Assembly (NCBI RefSeq): GCF_014201335.1
Contig: NZ_JACHEB010000008.1
Span: 1 to 64,000 of the forward strand
Reading direction: 5' to 3'
DNA from: Tunturiibacter gelidiferens
Lineage (GTDB): Bacteria > Acidobacteriota > Terriglobia > Terriglobales > Acidobacteriaceae
Length of the DNA stretch: 64,000 nucleotides
In this document: positions 1 to 8,343 of the stretch, in pieces
Numbering within the stretch: position 1 is the stretch's first letter
Layout: every line of letters begins with the position of its first letter
The notes under the pieces: model-generated
Told to the model about the DNA's origin: nothing
The model's input: the letters and a program-made list of their open reading frames with translations, nothing else
The model's database searches: none
Position numbers and translations under genes: made by a program

Positions 1-138
1 AAGAAGACCGACTTGTCCGTCCACACTCAAGCCCATCTCAACAAGATCGCGCTGCGTCTCAACCAACGCCCGCGAGAGACCTTGGGCTTTCAAACACCGG
101 CGAGTAAACTGCAAGCCAGTGTTGCACCGACCGGTTGA
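1..138 (+). CDS. IS30-family transposase, C-terminal fragment cut by the left edge
   Basis: Frame 1 is open from the first base to a TGA at 136-138 and gives 45 residues containing LNQRPRETLGFQTPA, the typical end of IS30-family transposases (end of the DDE integrase core plus the tail that follows it). The rest of the gene lies outside the window, so completeness cannot be judged. In this family the terminal inverted repeat often overlaps the stop codon, so the element probably ends within about 15-30 bases after 138. The first neighbour on the right is an unrelated exported protein. The family call is firm; activity is unknown. Confidence 0.8.
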   Translation, partial: KKTDLSVHTQAHLNKIALRLNQRPRETLGFQTPASKLQASVAPTG

Positions 139-287
139 GACCGCCAGGGTTTGCGGGAACTATTGTTCTCAGTTATTGAGAACAGGCCAAATCAATCACT
201 GAGCTGCAGGAATGTGCCACTTACCTCAAAATTCACCTATCCATTCGTACTATTTGCGCTATCCTTTTCGTCATCGGGAGGTTTCTC

Positions 288-1079
288 ATGAGCTGCTTCC
301 GTTCCTGCCCTGCTGTGTTCTCCTTCCTCTTTGCCACCCTATTCTTCGCGCAGAATCAGCAGCAGATGCCCCGCGACTATCGCGGCGTTGAAACCAATGT
401 CCCGGGTATCTTTGTCACGCCCGTTCCAAATGCGCCGTTCAGTGCCACCGTCGATATCCTTTCCCACGAAACTCTGCCCGACGGCACCGTAAACACCCGC
501 ACCACCACGGCCCATGTCGCACGCGCCTCTTCTGGACGCATCTACAACGAACGTCGCCAACTCGTCCCCGCCAGTTTCAAAGGGGAACCTCAGCTTCTCT
601 CTGCACTCGTATACGACCCATCGAGCCGTCTCAGCATCTTCTACAACCCCTACGAGCATCTTGCGCGTGAAAGAAACTTGCCCAGGCCGCCAGCCGCTCC
701 TGCCAACTCGGTACCGGCATTTACACCACCAAACAATCCCTACTTCAAACAAGAGGACATCGGCACTCAGCCACTTGACGGTCTTACGCTCACTGGCATC
801 CGTAAAACCCACATCATTCCCGCGGCCATGAGCGGCACCGGTAAAGAGATCGCCATCGTGGATGAGTACTGGTACTCATCCGATCTCTCCATCTACATGA
901 TCATCAAACACAACGACCCGCGCACCGGCGAACAACTCGTTGCCGTCAGCAATGTAGAACGCCACGAGCCCGCGGCGTCTGTCTTTGCCATACCCGCCAA
1001 CTACAAGATCGTCGATGAAAATCCTCCGGAGTTGCCTGCCACTCAACAGCCAACCGAAGCGGCACCGGCCCAAAGATAG
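288..1079 (+). CDS. exported protein of unknown function
   Basis: 263 residues. The start has a good ribosome site (GGGAGGT, 280-286 area) and the first 20 or so residues form a hydrophobic signal peptide ending near FFAQ, so the mature protein is expected in the periplasm or outside. The rest has no membrane segment and contains stretches such as EYWYSSDLSIYMIIKHNDPRTGEQ, here split as EYWYSSDLSIYMII then KHNDPRTGEQ, that resemble conserved secreted proteins of Acidobacteria. The tail is rich in Pro, Ala and Gln. No catalytic motif is recognised. It stands alone between the transposase remnant and rimO. Confidence 0.7.
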   Translation: MSCFRSCPAVFSFLFATLFFAQNQQQMPRDYRGVETNVPGIFVTPVPNAPFSATVDILSHETLPDGTVNTRTTTAHVARASSGRIYNERRQLVPASFKGEPQLLSALVYDPSSRLSIFYNPYEHLARERNLPRPPAAPANSVPAFTPPNNPYFKQEDIGTQPLDGLTLTGIRKTHIIPAAMSGTGKEIAIVDEYWYSSDLSIYMIIKHNDPRTGEQLVAVSNVERHEPAASVFAIPANYKIVDENPPELPATQQPTEAAPAQR

Positions 1080-1179
1080 CTCGGAAACGACCAGGTCGAT
1101 CTCTTCGAGAGCTTGAATTACAAGGGTTTATGATTGGCTGAGCCGGGTTTCCCCCAGAAAATTGATAGAATAGGAGTCT

Positions 1180-2967
1180 GTGACTCCGCCCGCCATTCTC
1201 GATGATGTGAACGTAGAAATCCCCTCCAGGACTCGTCCAAAAGTAGGTTTTGTCTCGCTCGGCTGCCCAAAAAACCTCGTCGACTCCGAGGTCATGATGG
1301 GCATGCTCCACCACAATGGAGCCGAGCTGACGCCTCGGGCAGAAGACGCGGAGATCATTGTCATCAACACCTGCAGTTTCATCGACTCGGCCAAACAGGA
1401 GTCGGTCAACACCATCCTCGAGATGGTTCAGCACAAGAAGCAGAATGGCGGAAAAGCGCAACGCATCGTCGTCGCCGGCTGCCTAGTCGAGCGTTACCGC
1501 GACGAGATCCAGAAGAACATCCCCGAAGTTGACGCAGTCGTCGGCACAGGCGAGCTCGAGGCAATCCTCGCCGCGGCGGGCCTAACCCCCAGCGGTCATG
1601 CGCAGAACAACTCGCCCTTCAACATTCTTCCGCAGGGCACGCCTGAAGCGACTATCCACACCCACGCCATCGGCATGGCTCAGACTGACGGCGAAGTCGC
1701 CTACCTCGAATCGGCCTCCCACCAGTTGATCGACCGGGCACCCAGCGCCGTCTCCCAGCACTCGCGCCCACTTGCCGACCCCGAGCACGACCGCGAGATC
1801 GCCCCGCAGCTCCGCATCGTGCAGTCGCTCGCCGAGACTGGCACAACCCACGGTGACGAGCCGCTGAACCACACCGGCGACCACATCGCCCACTTGCCCG
1901 TCGGCATCGACGCCGGCAACACCAGCCGTCCTGAAGGCGACCTTCGCCAACAACAGGGTCGCTTCTCCCGCGAGTCATGGGACGGTGCCACAGCCGCACT
2001 CCCCGAGTATCTCTACAACGACGCCACGCCGCGCATTCTCACCACGCCGCGCGCGTCGGCCTACATCAAGATCGCCGAGGGCTGCGATCACCCCTGCAGC
2101 TTCTGCATCATCCCGCAGCTTCGCGGCAAGTTCCGCTCACGCCGCATGTCATCGATCATTGCCGAAGCCGAAAACCTCATCAAGCAAGGCGTCCGCGAGA
2201 TCACCCTCATCGGCCAGGACACCACCTGCTACGGCGAAGACCTTGGCTTCACCGACGGCCTCGCCACGCTGCTCGACGCGCTCGCCGTGCTCCCTGGCCT
2301 GCGCTGGCTGCGCTTCCTCTATACCTATCCCAACAAGGTCACCACGCGTCTGCTCGAGACGATGGCCAGGCACGACACCATCTCAAAGTATCTCGACGTA
2401 CCGCTGCAACACGCCAGCGCCAGCGTTCTCAAGACGATGAAACGCGGCGGCAGCGCGCAGATCTTTCTCGACCTGATCGCCAAGGCGCGGCGCATCGTCC
2501 CCGGCATCGTCGTCCGGACCAGCTTCATCGTGGGCTTCCCTGGCGAAACCGAAGCCGACTACAAAGAGCTCGAAGCATTCATCACTGCCGCGAAGATCGA
2601 CTGGCTCGGCGTCTTCACCTACTCCGATGAAGAGGGTGCCGCGGCGTTCAACCTCGCCGACGACACCAAGGTCCCCAACCGCACCATTCAGGCTCGCCGC
2701 CGCAAACTGATGAAGCTCCAGCAAAAGATCAGCACCAAGGCGAAAGCCGAGTGGGTAGGTCGCGAGATCGACCTCCTCGTCGAAGGCGAATCCGAAGAAA
2801 CCGAACTCCTCTGGGAGGGCCGTACCTCGCTCCATGCGCCCGAGATCGACGGCAAGGTCTTCATCAACGACTTCGGCCCGCACGAGACTCTAGTCCCCGG
2901 CACCTTCTACCGCGCCGAGATCACCGAGTCCCACGACTACGACGTAGTCGCCCGCATCCTCGAATAA
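1180..2967 (+). CDS. rimO: ribosomal protein S12 methylthiotransferase RimO, with a large internal insert
   Basis: 595 residues, GTG start behind TAGGAG. RimO is a radical-SAM enzyme that adds a methylthio group to an Asp of ribosomal protein S12. The N-terminal MTTase domain shows its three cluster cysteines (SLGCPKN C29, NTCSF C65, AGCLVE C101). The radical-SAM cluster motif is EGCDHPCSFC (C302, C306, C309), and the C-terminal part is the TRAM domain. Usual RimO length is about 430-450 residues; the excess is one segment of about 140 residues (roughly 135-275) between the first two domains, rich in His, Asp, Gln and Ala and of low complexity. The catalytic residues are all present, so the enzyme should work. 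Confidence 0.93.
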   Translation: MTPPAILDDVNVEIPSRTRPKVGFVSLGCPKNLVDSEVMMGMLHHNGAELTPRAEDAEIIVINTCSFIDSAKQESVNTILEMVQHKKQNGGKAQRIVVAGCLVERYRDEIQKNIPEVDAVVGTGELEAILAAAGLTPSGHAQNNSPFNILPQGTPEATIHTHAIGMAQTDGEVAYLESASHQLIDRAPSAVSQHSRPLADPEHDREIAPQLRIVQSLAETGTTHGDEPLNHTGDHIAHLPVGIDAGNTSRPEGDLRQQQGRFSRESWDGATAALPEYLYNDATPRILTTPRASAYIKIAEGCDHPCSFCIIPQLRGKFRSRRMSSIIAEAENLIKQGVREITLIGQDTTCYGEDLGFTDGLATLLDALAVLPGLRWLRFLYTYPNKVTTRLLETMARHDTISKYLDVPLQHASASVLKTMKRGGSAQIFLDLIAKARRIVPGIVVRTSFIVGFPGETEADYKELEAFITAAKIDWLGVFTYSDEEGAAAFNLADDTKVPNRTIQARRRKLMKLQQKISTKAKAEWVGREIDLLVEGESEETELLWEGRTSLHAPEIDGKVFINDFGPHETLVPGTFYRAEITESHDYDVVARILE

Positions 2968-2979
2968 AAAATCGTAAGG

Positions 2980-3810
2980 CTACGACGGAGCAACGACTTC
3001 GAGCAGCAAATTGTCCCCGTCGCGCATCTCAAGACTCTTGCCGCCGCTTCGGGTCAACGTGATGACTCCTCCAACCGAGCGCAACGAAGTATCGCTCTCA
3101 AAGCCATACAGCCCTGTTGCTGTCGTTGAAAAGACTCCCATCGCTCGCGGCGGAAAAGATCCTACTGGCAAGGCGTAAACGCCGAAGTAGTCCGCGTGCC
3201 CAACAGTGCGCACTCCGCGCCCGACCACATCACCCACCCAGCCCGACCGGGCTACCTGATCGCCGCCCACCTGCGTCGTAGTCCAACTCGCCTCGCTCGC
3301 ATTTCCGCGGTCCGCCCCACCCTGGACGGGCAGAAACGTTTCGCCCACCTGCACGAAGTTGGCTATGGCGATCGCTCGAGTATTCACCGCAACCGCCTGC
3401 TTTAGATAGCGCAGTGTGGTGAACTCGATCGACAAAATCGCTGGCGACGCGGCCGTGCCATCTCCCGCGACCGATGCGACAACCTTCCCCTCCAACTCGG
3501 CACCGCGATTGAGATAAGTCGTGTTCGTCACTGGAACTCGTTGCGTCATCTTCACAACAAACGTCAGGCCCACGCGCGTCTTCCCAGCACGTAACGTCCG
3601 CCCCAGACGCACCGGCAGAGTCAACCCAACCGGCAACGGTTCGAGCTTCGCCACCGAGACACTTCGCTGGTCCTCTTTCGTGGTATTTGAAGCGGCCGGA
3701 GCGCTCTGAGCGAAGCTCGAAGCCGTTCCACTGGAGAGCAGACTGGCAATGAGAAGAACCCCTGCCCAGCCCGAGGACAAGCCTGCACACCGATCGACCG
3801 TTCTACACAT
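2980..3810 (-). CDS. exported protein of unknown function
   Basis: 276 residues. The start is supported by AGGAGAAG a few bases upstream. An N-terminal signal peptide (hydrophobic GVLLIASLLSSG, then SSFAQ) sends it out of the cytoplasm. The mature part is predicted mostly beta, with the phrases TYLNRGAELEGKVVASV and LEMRDGDNLLLEVV, which recall small beta-barrel proteins that set minimum or maximum values, but I recognise no family. It is convergent with rimO (12 bases apart) and divergent from yacG. Confidence 0.65.
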   Translation of the reverse strand: MCRTVDRCAGLSSGWAGVLLIASLLSSGTASSFAQSAPAASNTTKEDQRSVSVAKLEPLPVGLTLPVRLGRTLRAGKTRVGLTFVVKMTQRVPVTNTTYLNRGAELEGKVVASVAGDGTAASPAILSIEFTTLRYLKQAVAVNTRAIAIANFVQVGETFLPVQGGADRGNASEASWTTTQVGGDQVARSGWVGDVVGRGVRTVGHADYFGVYALPVGSFPPRAMGVFSTTATGLYGFESDTSLRSVGGVITLTRSGGKSLEMRDGDNLLLEVVAPS

Positions 3811-3860
3811 CGGGCTTCTCCTGCGTCTTACTCTATGAGATGCGCCGTTATTACGACGAA

Positions 3861-3877
3861 AGAGTTAAAATAACTCT
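3861..3877. promoter_or_regulatory. perfect 7-bp inverted repeat at the yacG start, containing a -10-like TAAAAT
   Basis: AGAGTTA-AAA-TAACTCT is an exact inverted repeat ending three bases before the yacG ATG at 3881. It contains TAAAAT (3866-3871), 9 bases upstream of ATG, and no Shine-Dalgarno is visible. It could be an operator over a leaderless start. The palindrome is seen; the role is inferred. Confidence 0.4.
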
Positions 3878-3880
3878 GTC

Positions 3881-4120
3881 ATGTCGAACAAATCTGCACC
3901 TGCCAAAATCAAGACCCTGCGCTGCCCCACTTGCCGCAACATTGTCCTCGCCACCGGCGAGGACTTCCCCTTCTGCTCCGACCGCTGCCGCCGCATCGAC
4001 CTCGGAAAATGGGCCAGTGGCGACTACAAGATCTCCACGCCCATCCAGGACCCCGATCTCCTCGAAGAACTCGCTCGCTCGAACAAACACAATCGCCAGA
4101 ACGACGACGACGTGAACTAG
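3881..4120 (+). CDS. yacG: DNA gyrase inhibitor YacG (zinc-binding)
   Basis: 79 residues. The motif CPTCRNIV ... FCSDRCRRIDLGKW gives the four zinc-binding cysteines and the conserved DLGKWA that mark YacG. In Escherichia coli YacG binds GyrB and blocks DNA binding by gyrase. The tail is acidic. Its TAG stop overlaps the GTG start of pgpA (TAGTG), so the two are co-transcribed and probably translationally coupled. No Shine-Dalgarno is visible; see the inverted repeat just upstream. Confidence 0.88.
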   Translation: MSNKSAPAKIKTLRCPTCRNIVLATGEDFPFCSDRCRRIDLGKWASGDYKISTPIQDPDLLEELARSNKHNRQNDDDVN

Positions 4121-4629
4121 TGGCGAACTCCAACGTCCAGATTCATCCCCCCGCAGAAAAAAAGACCCTCTGGGCGTGGCTCATCGGCACCTTCTTCGGA
4201 GCGGGTTTATTGAAGCCGGGCCCCGGCACCTATGGCAGCATCTCTGCAGTCCTCCTCTGGTACGCCGCCGCACACCTCCTCCACCCAGCGCCCGCTGCGC
4301 TCGCCATCGGCACCACGATCGCCGCAATCCTCGCCACGCTCATCGGCATCCCCGCCGCCACCATCGTCGCAAACGAGTCTGGACGCGAAGATCCCGGCCA
4401 CGTTGTCATCGATGAGGTCGCTGGCCAACTCATCGCGCTCATCGCCATCCCCGTCGACTGGCAGCACGCTGCACTCTCACTTCTGCTCTTCCGGTTCTTC
4501 GATATCCTCAAGCCGCCTCCCGTCCGTCAACTCGAACGCCTTCATGGCGGCACCGGCATCATGCTCGATGACGTAGGCGCTGGCATCTACGCACTCGCCG
4601 TCGCACAACTCATCCATCTACGCTTCTAA
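4120..4629 (+). CDS. pgpA: phosphatidylglycerophosphatase A
   Basis: About 169 residues from the GTG at 4120, which overlaps the last base of the yacG stop; a longer upstream reading is only a shadow of yacG. PgpA removes the phosphate of phosphatidylglycerophosphate to give phosphatidylglycerol in the inner membrane. Family motifs: GTFFGAGLLKPGPGTYGS near the N-terminus, then DEVAGQLIAL and the end motif GGTGIMLDDVGAG. Several hydrophobic helices lie between. Coupling with yacG is positional; no functional link is known to me. Confidence 0.9.
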   Translation: MANSNVQIHPPAEKKTLWAWLIGTFFGAGLLKPGPGTYGSISAVLLWYAAAHLLHPAPAALAIGTTIAAILATLIGIPAATIVANESGREDPGHVVIDEVAGQLIALIAIPVDWQHAALSLLLFRFFDILKPPPVRQLERLHGGTGIMLDDVGAGIYALAVAQLIHLRF

Positions 4630-4692
4630 CTCCCTTCCCGTCAGACGAGAGTTGCGCTCCCCACCGCAGCCGTCTACGCTACTTTCAGGCCC

Positions 4693-5766
4693 ATGACCAC
4701 ACTTCGTTCCCTTCTGACGCCCGACAAGCCCGACGCACCAGCGCCGCATCTCGACCGCGTTTCTCCCCTTGCGGCCATGCCCGGCGGAGAGATCGACGTC
4801 CACGGCGCGCACCTCGAACCTCGCGGCACCTTCGTTCCACGAGCGACCATCGGCGACATCTCCGCTCCGCTTCTCCTCAGCCGCCCCACTCGCGCCACCG
4901 TCCGCGTCCCTGAAGGTACCATCACCGGCGACCTGATCCTGCATCGCAGCGGGCAGGCTAGCAACCCGCTCAACGTGCGGATCGCCGTGCCTATGGCGGA
5001 GAATCTTCATCCCGTCGCCAACCCGGCGGTCGATGCCGACGGCAACGTCTACGCCACCGTATCCGGCGCCCGTGGCCAGGCCGTGCCGGTCTCCGTCTTC
5101 CAAATCCAGCGCGACTTCCAGATCCGTCCCTTCGTCCGCGAGGTGATGAACGTCACCGGCATCGCCTTCGGCCCCGACGGCTACCTCTACGCCAGCTCCC
5201 GTGCTGAGGGCACCGTCTACCGCGTCTCCCCCGACGGCGTCGCCTCCACCTACGCCGAGGGTATGGGTATCGCCACCGGCATCGCCTTCGACGGCGACGG
5301 GAACCTCTACGTCGGGGACCGGTCCGGCACTATCTTCAAGATCAGCCGCGGGAACATCGACGGCACCAGCGGCGAGATCTTCGTCTACGCGACGCTCGAA
5401 CCCAGCATCGCCGCCTACCACCTCGCCTTCAACGACGCCGGAACCCTCTTCGTCACCGGCCCCACCACCTCCTCAAACCAGGTCATTCACGCCATCGACC
5501 GCGACGGCAATGCGACCGTCTTCTATCAGGGGCTTGGCCGTGCCCAGGGGTTAGCGTTCGACGTGGACGATAACCTCTACGTCGCCGCCAGCCTCCACGG
5601 CCAGCGCGGCATCATCCGCATCGACCGCCATCATCAGGCGACGCTCGTCGTCTCCGGCAGCAACCTCGTAGGCCTCGCTTTCCTGGAAGACGGCAACGCC
5701 GCGCTCGCCACCCGCGACGCCCTCTACCACGTAGCACTGGACGTTGAAGGCCGGCGCCTCGTATAG
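4693..5766 (+). CDS. IPT/TIG plus NHL-type beta-propeller protein
   Basis: 357 residues without a signal peptide. The first 100 or so residues look like an IPT/TIG immunoglobulin-like domain (RVSPLAAMPGGEIDVHGAHL). The rest is a series of blades with repeated phrases such as VDADGNVYATV, FGPDGYLYASS, FDGDGNLYVGD and FDVDDNLYVAA, typical of NHL/SMP-30 propellers, which bind ligands or hydrolyse lactones. No enzyme residues can be assigned. ATG 4693 lacks a Shine-Dalgarno and has TACTTT (4680-4685) 7 bases upstream, so it may be leaderless. Confidence 0.75.
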   Translation: MTTLRSLLTPDKPDAPAPHLDRVSPLAAMPGGEIDVHGAHLEPRGTFVPRATIGDISAPLLLSRPTRATVRVPEGTITGDLILHRSGQASNPLNVRIAVPMAENLHPVANPAVDADGNVYATVSGARGQAVPVSVFQIQRDFQIRPFVREVMNVTGIAFGPDGYLYASSRAEGTVYRVSPDGVASTYAEGMGIATGIAFDGDGNLYVGDRSGTIFKISRGNIDGTSGEIFVYATLEPSIAAYHLAFNDAGTLFVTGPTTSSNQVIHAIDRDGNATVFYQGLGRAQGLAFDVDDNLYVAASLHGQRGIIRIDRHHQATLVVSGSNLVGLAFLEDGNAALATRDALYHVALDVEGRRLV

Positions 5767-5921
5767 ATATGTCATGCAACCGACAGAAGCTGAAAATTTT
5801 GTTTTGATCGTTGAGTCCTATGCAATCTGGCGTCCGATCTCCGTCGCCAGAATGCCCGTGCATTACGTAAAATCTAAAGCAGCCGGAACGCATTGCGCCT
5901 AAACTGATCTGGATGTGCATG

Positions 5922-5935
5922 CCTCACGTGTGAGG
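5922..5935. promoter_or_regulatory. 6-bp inverted repeat covering the ribosome site of the sensor kinase
   Basis: CCTCAC-GT-GTGAGG is a perfect inverted repeat. Its right arm contains the GAGG that serves as Shine-Dalgarno for the TTG at 5944. It could be an operator or, as RNA, hide the ribosome site. The loop is only two bases, so a DNA operator is likelier than an RNA hairpin. Confidence 0.35.
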
Positions 5936-5943
5936 AAAATATT

Positions 5944-7758
5944 TTGGAATCGCGGCTTTACAACAGGCTCTTATTTAGGCTCCTCGCTCTACCCGTTGCA
6001 GCACTTGCCTTTCTCGCTCTGATCCTTGGATACGGTCTGCAACGTGTCGAAGAAAGCGCAAGCGCGGTCGACCGCGCGGACGTTGTCCTTCTTCACGTAA
6101 ACCGGCTCACTAAATTGATTCTCGATGAGGAGACTGGGCTGCGCGGATTTCTCCTTACCCGCAACCCCGTCTTTCTGGAGCCTCTCCACTCCGCAGATCT
6201 ACAGATTGAACCCGAGTTCGATACCCTCTTCAAACTTGTTCACCGTCCCGAGCTGATCGAACGATTGCGTCACCTTCAGCAAGGCCATAAGCAATGGGAG
6301 CTGGAGGCTTATCACGAGATCGATGCCTTTCCTCAGGACCCGGGGACGCTCGAGCATCATCTCCTCCAACGCAAGCAGGATATGGACATTCTGCGCGCTC
6401 AGATGGATGAGTTTCAGAACATTGTGACGGGGCGACGCGCCGAGCGATCTGCCGAAAATATTCTCATCAACCGGAATGCGCGAATTATCCTCGTCCTCGC
6501 CGTCACACTCATCGCTGGTCTACTCGCATGGGAGACACGGAGAATCTTCCGCATCCTCACCTCTGCATTCAATCAGCAGATCAGAGAGATCAAGCAACGC
6601 GTCGACGAATCCTACGCGCGAGAGCAGTGGTTGAACACCACCATCCGAAGCATCGGAGACGCCGTCATCGCCTGCGACACTGACGGAAACATCGTCTTCA
6701 TGAACCTCATCGCCGAGCAGCTCACAGGTTGGCAAGAACACGAAGCCCATGGCCTCTCTCTGCACACAGTCTTTCCGATCTTCAATGAAGACACACGCGC
6801 AGCGGTCGAAAATCCGGTCGACAAAGTGCGCCGCCTCGGCACCGTGGTGGGCCTCGCCAATCACACCTTCCTCGTCTCCAAGAGCGGCGCCGAAATCTGC
6901 ATCGACGATAGTGGTGCGCCCATCCGTGACAGCGCCGGCAAAATGATTGGCGTCGTCCTCGTCTTCCGCGACATTACCGAGCGCCGCATGTCCGAGGGTG
7001 CGCTCATGCGTGCCGAAAAGCTTGCCGCCGCCGGTCGTCTCGCCGCCTCGGTCGCACACGAGGTCAACAATCCTCTCGAGGGGCTTACCAACCTCGTCTA
7101 CATCGCCCGCCGATCTGACGAGCTCGACGAGGTTCGCCATCTTCTGTTCCAGGCTGAAAATGAGCTTAGCCGCATCGCTCACATCACCCGGCAGTCACTC
7201 GGCTTCTACCGCGAAACCTCGATCGCCGCGCATTTCAGTCCTGCCGCCATCGTCCGTGAAGTCAGCGACTTTTACGCCAACCGCGCCACAACTCTTGGCG
7301 TCACCCTTCTCGTCAATACCAACACCGAGCGCGAAGTCCTGGGTGCCGCGGGAGAGCTTCGTCAGGTCCTCTCCAATCTCCTCGCCAACGGTCTCGACGC
7401 CTGCTCGAAGGGGGACACGATCCGCCTGGAGGCAAACTCCGCCACCGACCCTCGCGATCCCACGCGGCTCGGCGTACGCATCTCCGTTGCCGACACGGGC
7501 CTCGGCATTGCTCCCGAGCATATCGACAACATCTTCGAACCCTTCTTCACGACCAAGAAAGACACCGGCACCGGCCTCGGCCTGTGGGTCTCCCGCGAAC
7601 TGGTCGAAAAGCACGGCGGCAGACTCCGCGTCCGCTCCCGCAACTTGGCTCCAAAATGCGGCACGGTCTTCTCCATCTTCCTGCCCATCCAGGGAGGCCC
7701 GGCCACGCTGGCAAAACTCAACGGACACCAGCCGCAGAACAACCTCACAACAAGTTAA
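5944..7758 (+). CDS. membrane sensor histidine kinase, CHASE3-PAS-HisKA-HATPase
   Basis: 604 residues, TTG start with GAGG upstream. Membrane helix 1 at about 10-31; a periplasmic CHASE3-like helical domain at 35-175 (LDEETGLRGFLLTRNPVFLEP is its signature region, LDEETGLRGFLL then TRNPVFLEP); membrane helix 2 at about 179-197. A PAS domain follows (229-350), then the phospho-acceptor H372 in AHEVNNPLEG and the ATPase with N-box around N478, DTGLGIAPEH, and GTGLGLWVSRELVEKHGG. It should autophosphorylate in response to an unknown signal. No response regulator gene is adjacent, so the partner lies elsewhere. Confidence 0.9.
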   Translation: MESRLYNRLLFRLLALPVAALAFLALILGYGLQRVEESASAVDRADVVLLHVNRLTKLILDEETGLRGFLLTRNPVFLEPLHSADLQIEPEFDTLFKLVHRPELIERLRHLQQGHKQWELEAYHEIDAFPQDPGTLEHHLLQRKQDMDILRAQMDEFQNIVTGRRAERSAENILINRNARIILVLAVTLIAGLLAWETRRIFRILTSAFNQQIREIKQRVDESYAREQWLNTTIRSIGDAVIACDTDGNIVFMNLIAEQLTGWQEHEAHGLSLHTVFPIFNEDTRAAVENPVDKVRRLGTVVGLANHTFLVSKSGAEICIDDSGAPIRDSAGKMIGVVLVFRDITERRMSEGALMRAEKLAAAGRLAASVAHEVNNPLEGLTNLVYIARRSDELDEVRHLLFQAENELSRIAHITRQSLGFYRETSIAAHFSPAAIVREVSDFYANRATTLGVTLLVNTNTEREVLGAAGELRQVLSNLLANGLDACSKGDTIRLEANSATDPRDPTRLGVRISVADTGLGIAPEHIDNIFEPFFTTKKDTGTGLGLWVSRELVEKHGGRLRVRSRNLAPKCGTVFSIFLPIQGGPATLAKLNGHQPQNNLTTS

Positions 7759-7807
7759 ATCCTCGCTGCTTCAGGCCGCCTGCATCATCTAATTCACAGA
7801 GGTACTC

Positions 7808-8239
7808 ATGCTGAAGGACGATGCTTCCTCCGCCAACACCGGCGTCTTCAATCTTCAGAAGATCGCTAAAAGTTTTCCAGACAGCGCCAGCACCATGCTG
7901 ATCGACACGCGCCTGACCGACGAGCTTCACGCCAGCTCTCGCGTCTTTCGTGTCTACCATCCAGTTGGAGCGCACTATCACGCCACCTGCGACGAATATC
8001 TCGTCGTACTCTCTGGCCGCGCAACGTTTTTCCTCGGCGAAGCTCCGCCCTTCGAGGCCGGCCCCGGGCAACTCATCTTCTTCAAGCAGGGCACGATCCA
8101 CGGCACTCCCGAGATTCTCGAAGAGCCCTTCGTCGTGCTCGCCGTCGATACACCACGCCGTGATCCCAGCGACGTTCACTTCGTAAATCCAGCCGACGGA
8201 ACCCCAGACACCTTCATCCAAAGCAAACGCCTTTATTGA
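7808..8239 (+). CDS. cupin-domain protein
   Basis: 143 residues, ribosome site AGAGGTAC. The single cupin shows the metal-site pattern GAHYHATCDEYLVVLSG (two His and a Glu) and later PGQLIFFKQGTIHGTP (third His). Such small cupins are isomerases, dioxygenases or sensors; no substrate can be read off. It follows the sensor kinase by 49 bases on the same strand and may share its transcript. The stop overlaps a TTG that opens the cinA frame, but that is not the likely cinA start. Confidence 0.8.
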   Translation: MLKDDASSANTGVFNLQKIAKSFPDSASTMLIDTRLTDELHASSRVFRVYHPVGAHYHATCDEYLVVLSGRATFFLGEAPPFEAGPGQLIFFKQGTIHGTPEILEEPFVVLAVDTPRRDPSDVHFVNPADGTPDTFIQSKRLY

Positions 8240-8343
8240 GCATTAGTCAGGTTCTAAGCGACCGAGCTTCTACGAAACCGTCCCGCAACGCATATCATCA
8301 ACACAAAAGCCATTCACACGGCGTAGAAAGCTCACCATCCCAC

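Noticed and set aside
5895..5925. CTGATCTGGAT, resembling the 3' part of a TPP riboswitch
   Set aside because: The partner CTGAGA element and the rest of the conserved core are missing, and the next gene is a sensor kinase.
8236..8343. Extended N-terminus of cinA from a TTG overlapping the cupin stop
   Set aside because: The extra 36 residues are low complexity and outside the CinA family; ATG 8344 matches the family start.
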